In this document: positions 15,798 through 26,971 of the stretch, piece by piece
Layout: every line of letters begins with the position of its first letter
How positions within the stretch are numbered: position 1 is the stretch's first letter
Source: Caulobacter sp.
GTDB lineage: Bacteria > Pseudomonadota > Alphaproteobacteria > Caulobacterales > Caulobacteraceae
DNA: 64,000 nucleotides
Reading direction: 5' to 3'
Assembly: GCA_030680355.1 (NCBI GenBank)
Contig: JAUXVF010000025.1
Coordinates: 115,886 to 179,885 of the forward strand
The notes under the pieces: generated by a model
What the model was told of the DNA's origin: nothing
Database searches by the model: none
What the model saw: only the letters and a program-made list of their open reading frames with translations
Position numbers and translations under genes: made by a program

Positions 15798-16853
15798 TCA
15801 CCAGCGGTTGGCGACCTTCTCGGCGAAACCCAGCAGATTTTCCACGGCCAGGCGCGTCCCGTCGTCGAGGACGACCGACCCGGTGAAGCGCCCGAACACC
15901 TGATGCTGGGACGACCGGATCAGACCCAGCAGGCCGCTGTCGCTGGCGCGGTCGATGATCGGCTCGAAGGTCATTTCGAACCGGCCGTTGTTGCTGGTGA
16001 ACCGCCAGGGCGCCCCGTCAAAAGTCCCATCCGGCAGGTGGACGGTCACCTGATCCAGTTTGTGGGCGCGGCCGTCGACGAAGACCATGTTCTCGGTCGC
16101 CGCCGTGGTGTCGCCAAAGCCGTGCCCGATGTTGAAGCCGAACGGGCGGCCCCCGACCAGACCAGAGGCGGAGCCCCAGTACCAGGTGTTGTCATAGGTC
16201 CAGACGCCTCGACCCCAATCGAGCACGCCGAAGGCTGAACCCGGGTCAAAGACATGGGTCTGGCCGCCGATCACGACCTCACCCGAGGCCGGCAGGCAGT
16301 TGATCTTCTGGTTGTAGTAGAAGGCGTTCGGCGCGCCGGGAAAGGGCGTGGCGATCACCATCCGGTCCATGGGCGGCTGGGCCAGCCGGATTTCGCCCTT
16401 CAAGCCCTTCCCGTCGGCGAAGCCGGGGAAGTCGACCGTCAGATGCCGGCCGCCGGGTTCATGCCGGAAGGCCATCGACAGCTGCCGGTGGGTCTGGACG
16501 ATGTCGCCGGCGTCAGCGCTCTCGGGCAGGCCCATCCGCCCCATGGGGAACGGCAGCAGGACGCCGCCCTGAAGCGCCGTGGCCTGGCGAAAGTCCAGCC
16601 AGTGTACGGCCAGCACGCCGAGATAGTCGTTGTCGGCCACAGTCAGGCACAGGCCGACGTCCTGGTTCAGGATCGCGTAATAGTCCCATTCCTTGGTCCG
16701 CAGGGGATGGGCCTTGATGGCTCGACGGCGATAATGTCGGATCTCGGCCGTGGCGAAACCGGCCTCCGCGAGCCAGCCCCGCCGGTCGAGAAGATCGCCG
16801 GGGTTCATCTGGTGTTGCACTGGCTCCGCTCCCCGATCCGCCGCTTTCGCCAT
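15798..16853 (-). CDS. DUF2804 domain-containing protein
   Basis: A 351-residue protein of the DUF2804 family, function unknown. Characteristic features include EWDYYAILNQDVGLCLTVADNDYLG early, RFTSNNGRFEMTFEPI late, and many Trp/Tyr/Gly residues (WGRGVWTYDNTWYWGSASG), suggesting a beta-sandwich lipocalin-like fold. The start is uncertain: 16853, or the internal Met at 16808 just before the conserved region. It sits between bfr and bfd; no iron link is visible in the protein. Confidence 0.8.
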   Translation of the reverse strand: MAKAADRGAEPVQHQMNPGDLLDRRGWLAEAGFATAEIRHYRRRAIKAHPLRTKEWDYYAILNQDVGLCLTVADNDYLGVLAVHWLDFRQATALQGGVLLPFPMGRMGLPESADAGDIVQTHRQLSMAFRHEPGGRHLTVDFPGFADGKGLKGEIRLAQPPMDRMVIATPFPGAPNAFYYNQKINCLPASGEVVIGGQTHVFDPGSAFGVLDWGRGVWTYDNTWYWGSASGLVGGRPFGFNIGHGFGDTTAATENMVFVDGRAHKLDQVTVHLPDGTFDGAPWRFTSNNGRFEMTFEPIIDRASDSGLLGLIRSSQHQVFGRFTGSVVLDDGTRLAVENLLGFAEKVANRW

Positions 16854-16886
16854 CCTAGTGAGGGTGCGCGCGGCGGGTCGAGAGAT

Positions 16887-17072
16887 TTACTCGGCCGCGT
16901 AGCGGAAGGCTTCCCGGGACTGGTCGATCATCTCGCGCATTTCGCAGACGCAACGTGCGCAGCGCACCTTGCAGCCATGGGCCTGAAACACCTCAGCGGG
17001 GCGGGTGGCGCCAGCCTCGATGGCGGCGCGGACCTGACGTTCCCTGATGCCATTGCAGTTGCAGACGTACAC
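16887..17072 (-). CDS. bfd: Bacterioferritin-associated ferredoxin
   Basis: A 61-residue [2Fe-2S] ferredoxin that reduces iron in bacterioferritin so that it can be released. The four ligating cysteines are present in the BFD arrangement: CNC at residues 4-6, then CKVRCARC near 34-41. The start codon is GTG at 17072. A TGCAA-N5-TTGCA dyad 56 bases upstream (17128-17142) is a candidate iron-responsive operator. Confidence 0.92.
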   Translation of the reverse strand: MYVCNCNGIRERQVRAAIEAGATRPAEVFQAHGCKVRCARCVCEMREMIDQSREAFRYAAE

Positions 17073-17127
17073 GGTTGGCGGTTCCCAACTTGATAACGAG
17101 ACGCATTTAACAATTCGTCAGCGCCGT

Positions 17128-17142
17128 TGCAACTCATTTGCA
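17128..17142. promoter_or_regulatory. TGCAA-N5-TTGCA dyad upstream of bfd
   Basis: A perfect 5-bp inverted repeat around five bases in the 172-base region between the divergent bfd and cytochrome bd oxidase genes. Position and symmetry suit an iron- or redox-responsive regulator such as Fur, but I cannot match it confidently to a defined consensus. Confidence 0.35.
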
Positions 17143-17244
17143 TCTAGTCCGCGCCAGCCTGCGACGGGATGCCGCTGAGTCTGACGTTGCGTCGCGCCGA
17201 TTGAGGGCGTTGTGTCAGTCGCGGGCCGCGCGAGAGGCAGAGTA

Positions 17245-18636
17245 ATGGACTTTGACGCGATACTCCTGGCGAGGCTGCAGTTCGCCTTCACGATCGCCTT
17301 CCACATCATTTTCCCGAGTTTCACGATCGGCCTGGCCAGCTTTCTGGCTGTGCTCGAAGGTCTCTGGCTGAGCACCGGCCGCGACGTCTTCCGCAATCTC
17401 TACATGTTCTGGGTCAAGATTTTCGCCCTCAGCTTCGGCATGGGCGTCGTGTCCGGCGTGGTGATGAGCTATGAGCTGGGCACCAACTGGGCGGAGTTTT
17501 CCAGGGCGGCCTCGCCGGTCATCGGACCGCTGCTGGCCTTCGAAGTGCTGACCGCCTTCTTCCTCGAAGCCAGCTTTCTGGGCGTCATGCTGTTCGGCTG
17601 GCGCAAGGTGGGGCCGCGGCTGCACTTTCTGGCCACCCTGCTCGTGGCGATCGGCACCCTCGTGTCGGCCTTCTGGATCATTTCGGCCAACAGCTGGATG
17701 CAGCATCCGGTCGGCTATGCCGTCCTGGCCGACGGCAGCCTGAGGGCCACCGACTGGCTGACGGTGATCTTCTCGCCGACCTTCCCCTCGCGTTTTATCC
17801 ACATGACGCTGGCGGCCTTTCTGACCACGGCTCTGGCAGTCGGCGCCGCCAGCGCCTGGAGCCTGCTGCGGGACCGCACCCAGCCCGAGTCGGGGATGGC
17901 CCTGCGCATGGCCATCGGCATGTTCGCCATCGTCGCGCCGCTGCAGCTGGTGGCCGGTCATCTGTCCGGCGAGATGGTCCGCCTGCATCAGCCGCTCAAA
18001 CTGGCGGCGGTCGAGGCCTACTGGGAGACCCGCGCCGACCAACCACAAAGCCTGGTGGGCATACCGGACCGCAAGGCCGGAAAGACCCATCTCGAGATCG
18101 AAATCCCCCACGTGGGCAATCTGATCCAGGGCGTGCCCGGGACGACCGTTCTGCAGGGACTGGACGCCTTTCCCCGCGCCGACTGGCCCGTGGTCGGACT
18201 GGTCTACTGGTCGTTCCGGATCATGGTCGGGCTGGGCCTGGCCATGATCGGTCTGGGCGTTTGGGGCGTTTGGCTGGTCATCCGGCGGCGCCTCGAACGG
18301 TCCACCTGGTTTTTGCGCGCCGCCGTGGCCATGGGTCCGGCGGGCTTCGTCGCCGTCATCGCCGGTTGGGTCGTCGCCGAGGTCGGCCGCCAGCCCTGGA
18401 CCATCTACGGCGTGCTGAGAACGGCCGACTCGGCTTCGCCCGTGGGCGCCGGTCAGGTGTCGGTCTCGCTGCTCGGATTCATGATCATCTACGCCATCGT
18501 GTTCAGCGCCGGCGCCGTTTACATCCTGCGGATCGTCAACCGCGGGCCGTCGCTGGACGTCGAACCGGCCCCGTCGGCCGGGGGGCGTGCGCCCGGCACG
18601 CCCCTGGCCGCCGCCCCACCGGAACCGGAGGCCTGA
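17245..18636 (+). CDS. cioA: Cytochrome ubiquinol oxidase subunit I (CioA/CydA type)
   Basis: Heme-carrying subunit of a bd-type quinol oxidase that reduces oxygen to water without proton pumping. The 463-residue protein starts with the conserved LLARLQFAFTIAFHIIFPSF (axial heme His) and continues with multiple transmembrane helices and GRQPWTIYGVLRTADSASP near the C-terminus. The Q-loop is short, pointing to the cyanide-insensitive CioA subgroup. ATG 17245 is preceded by GAGAGG. cioB starts two bases after the stop. Confidence 0.93.
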   Translation: MDFDAILLARLQFAFTIAFHIIFPSFTIGLASFLAVLEGLWLSTGRDVFRNLYMFWVKIFALSFGMGVVSGVVMSYELGTNWAEFSRAASPVIGPLLAFEVLTAFFLEASFLGVMLFGWRKVGPRLHFLATLLVAIGTLVSAFWIISANSWMQHPVGYAVLADGSLRATDWLTVIFSPTFPSRFIHMTLAAFLTTALAVGAASAWSLLRDRTQPESGMALRMAIGMFAIVAPLQLVAGHLSGEMVRLHQPLKLAAVEAYWETRADQPQSLVGIPDRKAGKTHLEIEIPHVGNLIQGVPGTTVLQGLDAFPRADWPVVGLVYWSFRIMVGLGLAMIGLGVWGVWLVIRRRLERSTWFLRAAVAMGPAGFVAVIAGWVVAEVGRQPWTIYGVLRTADSASPVGAGQVSVSLLGFMIIYAIVFSAGAVYILRIVNRGPSLDVEPAPSAGGRAPGTPLAAAPPEPEA

Positions 18637-18637
18637 G

Positions 18638-19660
18638 ATGACCCTGGACCTTCCCCTCATCTGGGCGGCCCTGATCGCCACCGCCGTTCTGCTTTATGTC
18701 CTGCTCGACGGGTTTGACCTGGGCGTCGGCATCCTCTTCCCCTTCGCGCGGTCCCCGAAGGACCGGGACACGATGATGGAGTCGATCGCGCCGGTCTGGG
18801 ATGGCAACGAGACCTGGCTGGTGCTGGGCGGCGGCGGCCTGTTCGCGGCCTTCCCGCTGGCCTATTCGGTGCTGGCCCCGGCCCTTTACCTGCCCCTGAT
18901 CCTGATGTTGCTGGCCCTGATCCTGCGCGGCGTGGCGTTCGAGTTCCGGCTGCATGGCCGCAAGCATGGCAAGGCGTTCTGGACGGCGGCTTTCGCCGGC
19001 GGCTCCCTGGCGGCGACCATCGCCCAGGGCCTGGTGCTGGGCGGCTTCATTCAGGGGATCACGGTTCGCGACGGCCGGTTCGCCGGCGGCCCGTTCGACT
19101 GGCTTACGCCCTACAGCCTGCTGATCGCGGCCGGCCTGGTCGCCGGCTACGCCCTGCTGGGCGCCGGCTGGCTGGTCTGGAAGACTCGCGACGAGCTGCA
19201 TGGCGACGCCCGCCGCTGGACCTGGATCACCGCCGGAGCGACGGCCGCCCTGCTGGCGGCCGTCAGCGTCGCGACCCTGATCGTGCATCCGCGCGTCGCG
19301 GCCCAGTGGGGCTTCATCGACGGGGCCTTCACCTGGCAGGTGCTGCCGTGGGTTCCGATTCCCATCCTCGGCGCCGCGGGTCTGGCCTTCATCGTCTCGG
19401 GCCTCCGTCGCGGATCGCACGGCATGCCGTTCGCGGGCGCGGCCCTGGTCTTCCTGTCCGGCTATCTGGGGCTGGCCGTTGGCTTCTTCCCGACCATCGT
19501 GCCCTATGACATCGATTTCCGGGCGGCGGCCAACGCCGACAACGCCCTGGGGCTGATGCTGGTCGGGATCGCCGTGCTGCTGCCGCTGATCCTGGGCTAC
19601 ACCGTTTGGGTCTACTGGCTGTTCCGCGGAAAGGTCAGCGGCGATGCCGGTTACCATTAA
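18638..19660 (+). CDS. cioB: Cytochrome d ubiquinol oxidase subunit II (CioB/CydB type)
   Basis: Second membrane subunit of the bd-type oxidase, 340 residues with about eight or nine helices. Recognisable blocks are LYVLLDGFDLGVGILFPFA, APVWDGNETWLVLGGGGLFAAFP, LRGVAFEFR and FFPTIVPYDID. It follows cioA with a two-base gap and overlaps a third tiny gene by 17 bases, so the three form one operon. Confidence 0.95.
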   Translation: MTLDLPLIWAALIATAVLLYVLLDGFDLGVGILFPFARSPKDRDTMMESIAPVWDGNETWLVLGGGGLFAAFPLAYSVLAPALYLPLILMLLALILRGVAFEFRLHGRKHGKAFWTAAFAGGSLAATIAQGLVLGGFIQGITVRDGRFAGGPFDWLTPYSLLIAAGLVAGYALLGAGWLVWKTRDELHGDARRWTWITAGATAALLAAVSVATLIVHPRVAAQWGFIDGAFTWQVLPWVPIPILGAAGLAFIVSGLRRGSHGMPFAGAALVFLSGYLGLAVGFFPTIVPYDIDFRAAANADNALGLMLVGIAVLLPLILGYTVWVYWLFRGKVSGDAGYH

Positions 19661-19790
19661 GCCGCCGCCAGGAAAGGACGACCCCCGGCCAAAGCTGGCC
19701 GAAGGTCTCGGCTGGTTTGTCGGCATCGCCGTGGTTTCGGCCGTTGGTGTCGCGGCGGTGGCCTATGCCCTCAAGGCCCTGCTCGTGTAG
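19644..19790 (+). CDS. Small cytochrome bd accessory subunit (DUF2474-like)
   Basis: A 48-residue ORF overlapping the end of cioB in another frame. The N-terminus is basic and proline-rich (KPPPGKDDPRPKLAEG). One transmembrane helix follows (LGWFVGIAVVSAVGVAAVAYALKALLV). Tiny single-helix proteins at this spot (CydX or DUF2474 types) stabilise bd oxidases, and the length and layout match DUF2474 best. The overlap with cioB implies coupled translation. Confidence 0.75.
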   Translation: MPVTIKPPPGKDDPRPKLAEGLGWFVGIAVVSAVGVAAVAYALKALLV

Positions 19791-19799
19791 AGACGGGCG

Positions 19800-20444
19800 A
19801 TGACCGACCCCTGCCGCCTCTATCTGATCACCCCGCCGAGCATCGACGACCTTGCCGTCTTCGGCGCGACCCTGGCCGCCGCCCTCGACGCCGGCGATGT
19901 CGCCGCCCTGCAGATCCGCCTCAAGGACGCGCCCGACGAGGTCATCGCCGCCGCCGTCGATGTCCTGACGCCCATCGCCCATGCCCGCGACGTGGCGGTG
20001 ATCCTCAACGACCGTCCCGAACTGGCGGCGAAGCTGGGCTGCGACGGCGTTCATGTCGGTCAGGACGACATGAGCTGCGCCGAGGCGCGCCGGATCGTGG
20101 GGCCTGACCGGATGGTCGGGGTCACCTGCCACGACAGCCGCCACCTCGCCATGGAGGCGGCGGAGGCGGGCGCCGACTATGTCGCGTTCGGCGCCTTCTT
20201 CCCGACAACGACCAAGGACGCGCCGACCCGCGCCGAGCCAGAGATCCTGACTATCTGGCAGGAGACCATGTCCGTGCCCTGCGTGGCCATCGGCGGGATT
20301 ACGGCCGACAACGCCGAGGGGCTGGCGACGGCGGGCGCTGATTTCATCGCTGTCAGCGCCGGCGTCTGGGCGCACCCGGGCGGGCCGGCGGCGGCGGTCA
20401 GGGCGCTCAACGCGGCGATCGCCGAGGGCCTCAAGGCGCGCTGA
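19800..20444 (+). CDS. thiE: Thiamine phosphate synthase
   Basis: Joins HMP pyrophosphate with the thiazole phosphate to give thiamine monophosphate. The 214-residue TIM-barrel protein shows ALQIRLKD for the first substrate strand, [30 protein letters not shown], and [23 protein letters not shown] near the end. It starts nine bases after the oxidase accessory gene and could be read from the same transcript. No TPP riboswitch was recognised upstream. Confidence 0.93.
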   Translation: MTDPCRLYLITPPSIDDLAVFGATLAAALDAGDVAALQIRLKDAPDEVIAAAVDVLTPIAHARDVAVILNDRPELAAKLGCDGVHVGQDDMSCAEARRIVGPDRMVGVTCHDSRHLAMEAAEAGADYVAFGAFFPTTTKDAPTRAEPEILTIWQETMSVPCVAIGGITADNAEGLATAGADFIAVSAGVWAHPGGPAAAVRALNAAIAEGLKAR

Positions 20445-20526
20445 ACGCGCCCCGCCTTGCTATCCGACGGCGCCATCGCTAGTTTCCGCGCCCTGTTTAC
20501 AGCCCCTTCTCCGGCGACCAAACCCA

Positions 20527-21096
20527 ATGTCCAAGATCAACGGCAACACCATCAAACCCGGCATGGTGCTCCAGCACGACAACGGCCTCTGGGTCTGTGT
20601 GAAGGCGTCCCACGTCAAGCCAGGCAAGGGCGGAGCCTTCGCTCAGGTCGAGATGAAGAACCTCATCGACGGTCGCAAGCTCAACGAACGTTTCCGCTCC
20701 GACGACAAGGTCGAGCGGGTGACGCTTGAGCAGCGCGACAACACCTACCTGTACGCCGAGGGCGACATGCTGGTGTTCATGGACAAGGAAAACTACGAGC
20801 AGATCAGCCTGCACCAGGACTTCGTCGGCGAAGACCAGGTGCGGTTCCTGCAGGATGGCATGACCGTCACCGTGGAGTTCCACGAGGAGCGCCCGATCGG
20901 CATCTCCCTGCCCGAGCAGGTCGTGCTGACGATCGTCGAGGCTGACGGCGTGGTGAATGGCCAGACCGCCTCGTCTTCGTACAAGCCGGCCAAGGCCGAC
21001 AACGGCATGCGCATCCTGATCCCGCCCTATATGGAAGCGGGCGAGCGGGTGCTGGTTTCGACCGAGACCGGCGAATACCTTCGTCGCGCCGACTGA
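20527..21096 (+). CDS. efp: Elongation factor P
   Basis: Tripartite translation factor that relieves ribosome stalling at consecutive prolines. The 189-residue protein is full length. The tip of domain I carries Lys34 in [10 protein letters not shown], the lysine modified in species with EpmA-type lysylation rather than the arginine of the rhamnosylation type. Domain III ends with the usual GEYLRRAD. The next gene begins one base after its stop. Confidence 0.97.
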   Translation: MSKINGNTIKPGMVLQHDNGLWVCVKASHVKPGKGGAFAQVEMKNLIDGRKLNERFRSDDKVERVTLEQRDNTYLYAEGDMLVFMDKENYEQISLHQDFVGEDQVRFLQDGMTVTVEFHEERPIGISLPEQVVLTIVEADGVVNGQTASSSYKPAKADNGMRILIPPYMEAGERVLVSTETGEYLRRAD

Positions 21097-21097
21097 C

Positions 21098-21895
21098 GTG
21101 GCCACGCCCTCAGCCCTCCTGACGGTCATGATGGACGCCGCCCGCAAGGCGGCCAAAGGCCTGGCCCGCGACTTCGGCGAAATCGGCGAACTGCAGGTCT
21201 CCAAGAAGGGACCCGGCGATTTCGTCAGCGCCGCCGACCACAAGGCCGAACAGACCCTGTTCGAGGCTCTGGAAAAGGCCCGTCCGGGTTACAGCTTCCT
21301 GGGCGAGGAGCGGGGCCTGATCGAGGGCACCGACAAGTCGCACCGCTGGATCGTCGATCCGCTCGACGGCACCACCAATTTCCTGCACGCCATCCCGCAC
21401 TTCGCGGTCAATATCGCGCTCGAGCGCGAAGGCGTGATCGTGGCGGCGGTGACCTACAACCCGATCACCCACGACACCTACTGGGCGGAAAAGGGCAAGG
21501 GCGCCTTCCTTGGCAACGAGAAGCGCCTGCGCGTCGCCGCGCGCCAGAAGCTGGACGAAGCCGTTCTGGGCACCGGCGTGCCGTTCATCGGCAAGCCGGG
21601 CCACGGCCAGTTCCTCAAGGAACTGCATCAGATCAGCCAGCGGGTCGCCGGCGTGCGCCGGTTCGGCGCCGCGGCCCTGGACCTGGCCTGGGTGGCCGGC
21701 GGCCGCCTGGACGCCTTCTGGGAGCGCGGGCTGCAGCCCTGGGACGTGGCGGCGGGCCTGCTGCTGATCACCGAGTCCGGCGGCAAGGTCAGCAACCTCG
21801 ACGGCGGCGATTACAAGCTGGGCGACGAGGGCATCCTGGCGGCCAATCTCGAACTCCACCCGGTGGTGCTCGAAAAGCTCCGCGCCGCGGGCTAG
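21098..21895 (+). CDS. suhB: Inositol monophosphatase family protein
   Basis: A 265-residue Mg-dependent phosphatase of the IMPase family; the E. coli homologue SuhB also acts with Nus factors in rRNA transcription. Metal motifs are intact: SFLGEERG, the WIVDPLDGTTNFLHAIPHF loop (about residues 84-102), and the second motif QPWDVAAGLLLITESGG. The start is GTG 21098, one base past the efp stop, so it is coupled to efp. The suhB label is by similarity; the physiological substrate is unknown. Confidence 0.9.
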   Translation: MATPSALLTVMMDAARKAAKGLARDFGEIGELQVSKKGPGDFVSAADHKAEQTLFEALEKARPGYSFLGEERGLIEGTDKSHRWIVDPLDGTTNFLHAIPHFAVNIALEREGVIVAAVTYNPITHDTYWAEKGKGAFLGNEKRLRVAARQKLDEAVLGTGVPFIGKPGHGQFLKELHQISQRVAGVRRFGAAALDLAWVAGGRLDAFWERGLQPWDVAAGLLLITESGGKVSNLDGGDYKLGDEGILAANLELHPVVLEKLRAAG

Positions 21896-21935
21896 GGCCG
21901 CCGCCGGCTCAGGGCGGCGCGGACCCTCCAGATCG

Positions 21936-22313
21936 TCATTCGGCCCGGGCGGACGTCACCGGCAGCAGGATGCTGGCGATCATGCCCAGCACCGAGGCCG
22001 TGAAGGCGAGGCCGATGAGAAACGTCAGCAACCCGACGCCGAAATTTCCGGCATTGGTCGACGCCGGGTCGATCAGTTTGCCGAAGAAGCTGCCGTAGAG
22101 CATGCCGGCGTTCGCGCCCCAGCCGGCGGCGAACAGGGCGCGGGTGCTGACCCCGTCCCTGCGGACCAGAAACGCTCCCGCCAGCAGCAGCGCGCTGATC
22201 CAGTAGTCATCGACCACGAACAGCCAGTGCCGGCCCGCGCCCCAGCTGCGGTAGGTTTCGCCGATGATCAGCGACAGGGCCTGGATGACGGCGATGATGC
22301 GCAGAATGAGCAT
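21936..22313 (-). CDS. Small hypothetical membrane protein
   Basis: A 125-residue protein with four likely transmembrane helices: LILRIIAVIQALSLIIG, YWISALLLAGAFLV, an Ala/Gly-rich segment around ALFAAGWGANAGMLYG, and GVGLLTFLIGLAFTASVLGMIASILL. No family was recognised. ATG 22313 is preceded by GGAGGATCC at good spacing. It converges with the IMPase gene and is divergent from the phosphodiesterase gene. Confidence 0.7.
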   Translation of the reverse strand: MLILRIIAVIQALSLIIGETYRSWGAGRHWLFVVDDYWISALLLAGAFLVRRDGVSTRALFAAGWGANAGMLYGSFFGKLIDPASTNAGNFGVGLLTFLIGLAFTASVLGMIASILLPVTSARAE

Positions 22314-22412
22314 GGCGGATCCTCCGGTTGGCGGTCGAGTATCGCTGTTCTGTGGGCGGTGGCCAAATACGGGCCTCCCAACCACCCGAAGATGGCTGTA
22401 GCGTCCGTTCCC

Positions 22413-23468
22413 ATGACCCTGACCCGTCGCACCCTCACCGTCGCGAGCCTCGCCATGGCCGCCAGCCCCGCCTTCGCCCGCAAGACCCGACCCATCGTCA
22501 TCGGCCATCGCGGCGCCAGCGGCGAGCGGCCCGAGCACACGCCGATGGCCTATCGGCTGGCCATTGAACAGGGCGCCGACTTCATCGAGCCGGATCTGGT
22601 GATCACCCGGGACGGTCATCTGGTGGCCCGGCACGAAAACGAGATTGGCGGCACCACCGATGTTGGGTCCCGCCCCGAGTTCGCGGCCCGCAAGACCACC
22701 AAGGTCATCGACGGATCCCCGGTCACCGGCTGGTTCACCGAGGACTTCACCCTGGCCGAGGTCAAGACCCTGCGCTGCCGCGAGCGGCTGCCGCAGCTGC
22801 GGCCCGGCAATACGAAATTCGACGGTCAGGAAACCATCCCCACCTTCGAGGAGGTCGTCGCTATCGCCCGGGCCGGCAAGGTCGGCGTCTATCCGGAGAT
22901 GAAACACCCCACCCATTTCGCCTCGGTCGGCCTGCCGTTCGAGGACCGGATGGCGGCGGCGCTCAAGGCGGCTGGGCTGGATTCCCGTGACGCTCCGGTC
23001 TTCGTCCAGTGTTTCGAGGTCGGCGCGCTGAAGACCATCCGCGCCAAAACCGCCGCCCGGCTGATCCAGCTGATCGATTCGGAGGGCGCTCCGGCGGACA
23101 CTCCGGGCCTGACCTATGCCGATATGACCTCAGCGGAGGGGCTGAGGGCCGTCGCGGCCTACGCCGACGGCGTGGGCCCCGACAAGTCGCTGGTGGTCCC
23201 CACGGACGGCCTGAGCCTTTTGGCGCCCACAGCGCTGGTGGCCGACGCCCACGCCGTGGGTCTGCAGGTCCACCCCTGGACGGTGCGGGCCGAGAACTAC
23301 TTCCTGCCGACGACGCTGCAGCGCGGCCTTGCCATCCGACCCGACCGACCCCGGCTGCACGGGGATGTGGCGGCCATGTTCAGGGCGCTTTATGAGGCGG
23401 GCGTCGATGGCCTGTTCAGCGACTTTCCCAGCCTGGCCGTGGAGGCGCGAAGGGAGTTTCTCGCTTGA
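22413..23468 (+). CDS. Glycerophosphodiester phosphodiesterase
   Basis: Hydrolyses glycerophosphodiesters to glycerol-3-phosphate and an alcohol. The 351-residue protein has an N-terminal export signal with a twin-arginine-like TRRTLTVASLAMAASPAFA. The GDPD barrel follows, with VIGHRGASGERPEHT (catalytic His) and EPDLVITRDGHLV..HEN. Periplasmic GlpQ-like homologues are similar. ATG 22413 is chosen; an in-frame ATG at 22392 is possible. It overlaps the next gene by four bases. Confidence 0.93.
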   Translation: MTLTRRTLTVASLAMAASPAFARKTRPIVIGHRGASGERPEHTPMAYRLAIEQGADFIEPDLVITRDGHLVARHENEIGGTTDVGSRPEFAARKTTKVIDGSPVTGWFTEDFTLAEVKTLRCRERLPQLRPGNTKFDGQETIPTFEEVVAIARAGKVGVYPEMKHPTHFASVGLPFEDRMAAALKAAGLDSRDAPVFVQCFEVGALKTIRAKTAARLIQLIDSEGAPADTPGLTYADMTSAEGLRAVAAYADGVGPDKSLVVPTDGLSLLAPTALVADAHAVGLQVHPWTVRAENYFLPTTLQRGLAIRPDRPRLHGDVAAMFRALYEAGVDGLFSDFPSLAVEARREFLA

Positions 23469-24757
23469 CCCGTCTCGTCCTGGCCGCCCTGGCGGTGTGT
23501 TTGATGTTCACCGCCCTCCCGGCAAGGGCGGCGTCGCCGCTTGATCCCCTGGCGGAGCAGTATGTCCGGCTCACCCTCGCGATCGGCGAGAAGGAAGACG
23601 GCTATGTCGACGCCTACAACGGCCCGGCGGAGTGGGCGCGGGCGGCCAAGGCCAATCCGCGCGACCTTCCGGACCTGACGGCGGCCGTCACCCGCCTGGC
23701 GGCGGCCGTGACCGCGGTTGACGATGGCGCCCTCTCGCCCGACGAGCGCCGCCGCCGCGCCTTCCTGCTGGCCCAGCTCAAGGCCGCCGACACCCGGCTG
23801 CGCATGATGGCGGGCGAAAAGCTCGGCTTCGAGGCGGAGGCCCAGGGTCTGTTTGGCGTGCGCCCCGAGCTGAAGCCGCTGGCCGCCTATGACCCGGTGC
23901 TCAAGTCGATCGAGGCCCTGGTCCCCGGCGACGGACCGCTATGGAGCCGGGTCGACCGTTTCGGCGAACGCTTCACCATTCCGACCGACCGGCTCAAGGC
24001 CGTGATGGACGCCGCCATCGCCGAGTGCCGCAAGCGGACGGCCGCACACATTGCCCTCCCGGCGGACGAGCGTTTCACCCTGGAGTTCGTCACCGGCAAA
24101 TCCTGGTCGGGCTACAACTGGTACAAGGGCGACGCCACCAGCCTGATCCAGATCAATACCGACCTGCCGATCCGCATCAGCCGGGCCATCGATCTGGGTT
24201 GCCACGAGGGCTACCCCGGCCATCACGTTCTCAACCTGCTGCTCGAGCAGAAACTGGCTCGTGAGCGCGGCTGGGTCGAGTTCACCGTCTATCCGCTCTA
24301 TTCGCCGCAGTCGCTGATCGCCGAGGGCTCGGCCAACTATGGCGCCGAGCTGGCCTTCCCAGGCGACGAACGGCGGGCCTTCGAAACCCGGGTCCTCTAT
24401 CCCCTGGCCGGGCTCGATCCCGAGACCGCCGGCGACTACCTGAACCTCCTTGAGGCCCAGAAGGCCCTGGCCGGCGCGCGGTTCACCATCGCCAGCGACT
24501 ATCTGTCCGGCCGCATCGACCGGGAAACGGCCATCACCCTGACCCAGACCTACGGCCTGGTGTCCCGCAAACTGGCCGAGCAGACCCTGGCCTTCACCGA
24601 CCAGTACCGCAGCTACATCATCAACTACGGCCTGGGCCTGGACATGGTGCGGGCTCATGTCGAGGCGGCGGGCGACGACCCGGCCGCGCGCTGGAAGGCG
24701 ATGGAAGGGGTGATCAGCGGGCCGACGCTGCCGAGTGATCTCCGGACCGCGCCCTGA
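23465..24757 (+). CDS. Secreted DUF885 family protein (putative metallopeptidase)
   Basis: A 430-residue protein with a signal peptide (LVLAALAVCLMFTALPARAA). The DUF885 family is related to gluzincin-like peptidases. The conserved CHEGYPGHH motif is near residue 242 and a downstream Glu lies in LIAEGSANYGAEL, consistent with a zinc site. The start is TTG 23465, overlapping the phosphodiesterase TGA, so it is co-translated with that gene. Peptidase activity is inferred from family structure. Confidence 0.85.
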   Translation: MTRLVLAALAVCLMFTALPARAASPLDPLAEQYVRLTLAIGEKEDGYVDAYNGPAEWARAAKANPRDLPDLTAAVTRLAAAVTAVDDGALSPDERRRRAFLLAQLKAADTRLRMMAGEKLGFEAEAQGLFGVRPELKPLAAYDPVLKSIEALVPGDGPLWSRVDRFGERFTIPTDRLKAVMDAAIAECRKRTAAHIALPADERFTLEFVTGKSWSGYNWYKGDATSLIQINTDLPIRISRAIDLGCHEGYPGHHVLNLLLEQKLARERGWVEFTVYPLYSPQSLIAEGSANYGAELAFPGDERRAFETRVLYPLAGLDPETAGDYLNLLEAQKALAGARFTIASDYLSGRIDRETAITLTQTYGLVSRKLAEQTLAFTDQYRSYIINYGLGLDMVRAHVEAAGDDPAARWKAMEGVISGPTLPSDLRTAP

Positions 24758-24767
24758 CGAAGCGGCC

Positions 24768-26612
<1,845 letters not shown>

Positions 26613-26720
26613 TGTCGGCCCCTTGCCTTCATCGCGGTCGTTCTGTATAGCCGCGCCTCTTCGATGGCTCGCTCTTTCGGCGGCCTAATCCATTTTCCTT
26701 CAAGTCGGTTGGACCGCCCG

Positions 26721-26948
26721 ATGAAACAAGACACCCATCCCGACTATCACTTCATCACCGTGGTGATGACGAATGGCACGACGTATCAGACGCGCTCGAC
26801 CTTCGGTAAGGAAGGCGCGACGCTGAACCTGGACATCGATCCCAGCACGCACCCGGCCTGGACCGGCGGCAACGCCCACCTGCTGGACCGTGGCGGCCGC
26901 GTGTCGCGCTTCAACGCCAAGTTCGCCGGCTTCACCACCAAGAAGTAG
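26721..26948 (+). CDS. rpmE: 50S ribosomal protein L31
   Basis: A 75-residue bL31. It starts [19 protein letters not shown] and ends [17 protein letters not shown]. The zinc-binding CxxC pair of some L31 proteins is absent, so this is the zinc-independent form. ATG 26721 fits the usual N-terminus. A strong terminator follows 24 bases after the stop. Confidence 0.95.
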   Translation: MKQDTHPDYHFITVVMTNGTTYQTRSTFGKEGATLNLDIDPSTHPAWTGGNAHLLDRGGRVSRFNAKFAGFTTKK

Positions 26949-26971
26949 GTTTGGCGGCGACGCCGAATTCG

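Noticed and set aside
19660..19800. TPP riboswitch upstream of thiE
   Set aside because: The space is occupied by the small oxidase subunit gene and only nine bases remain; no THI-box sequence was seen.
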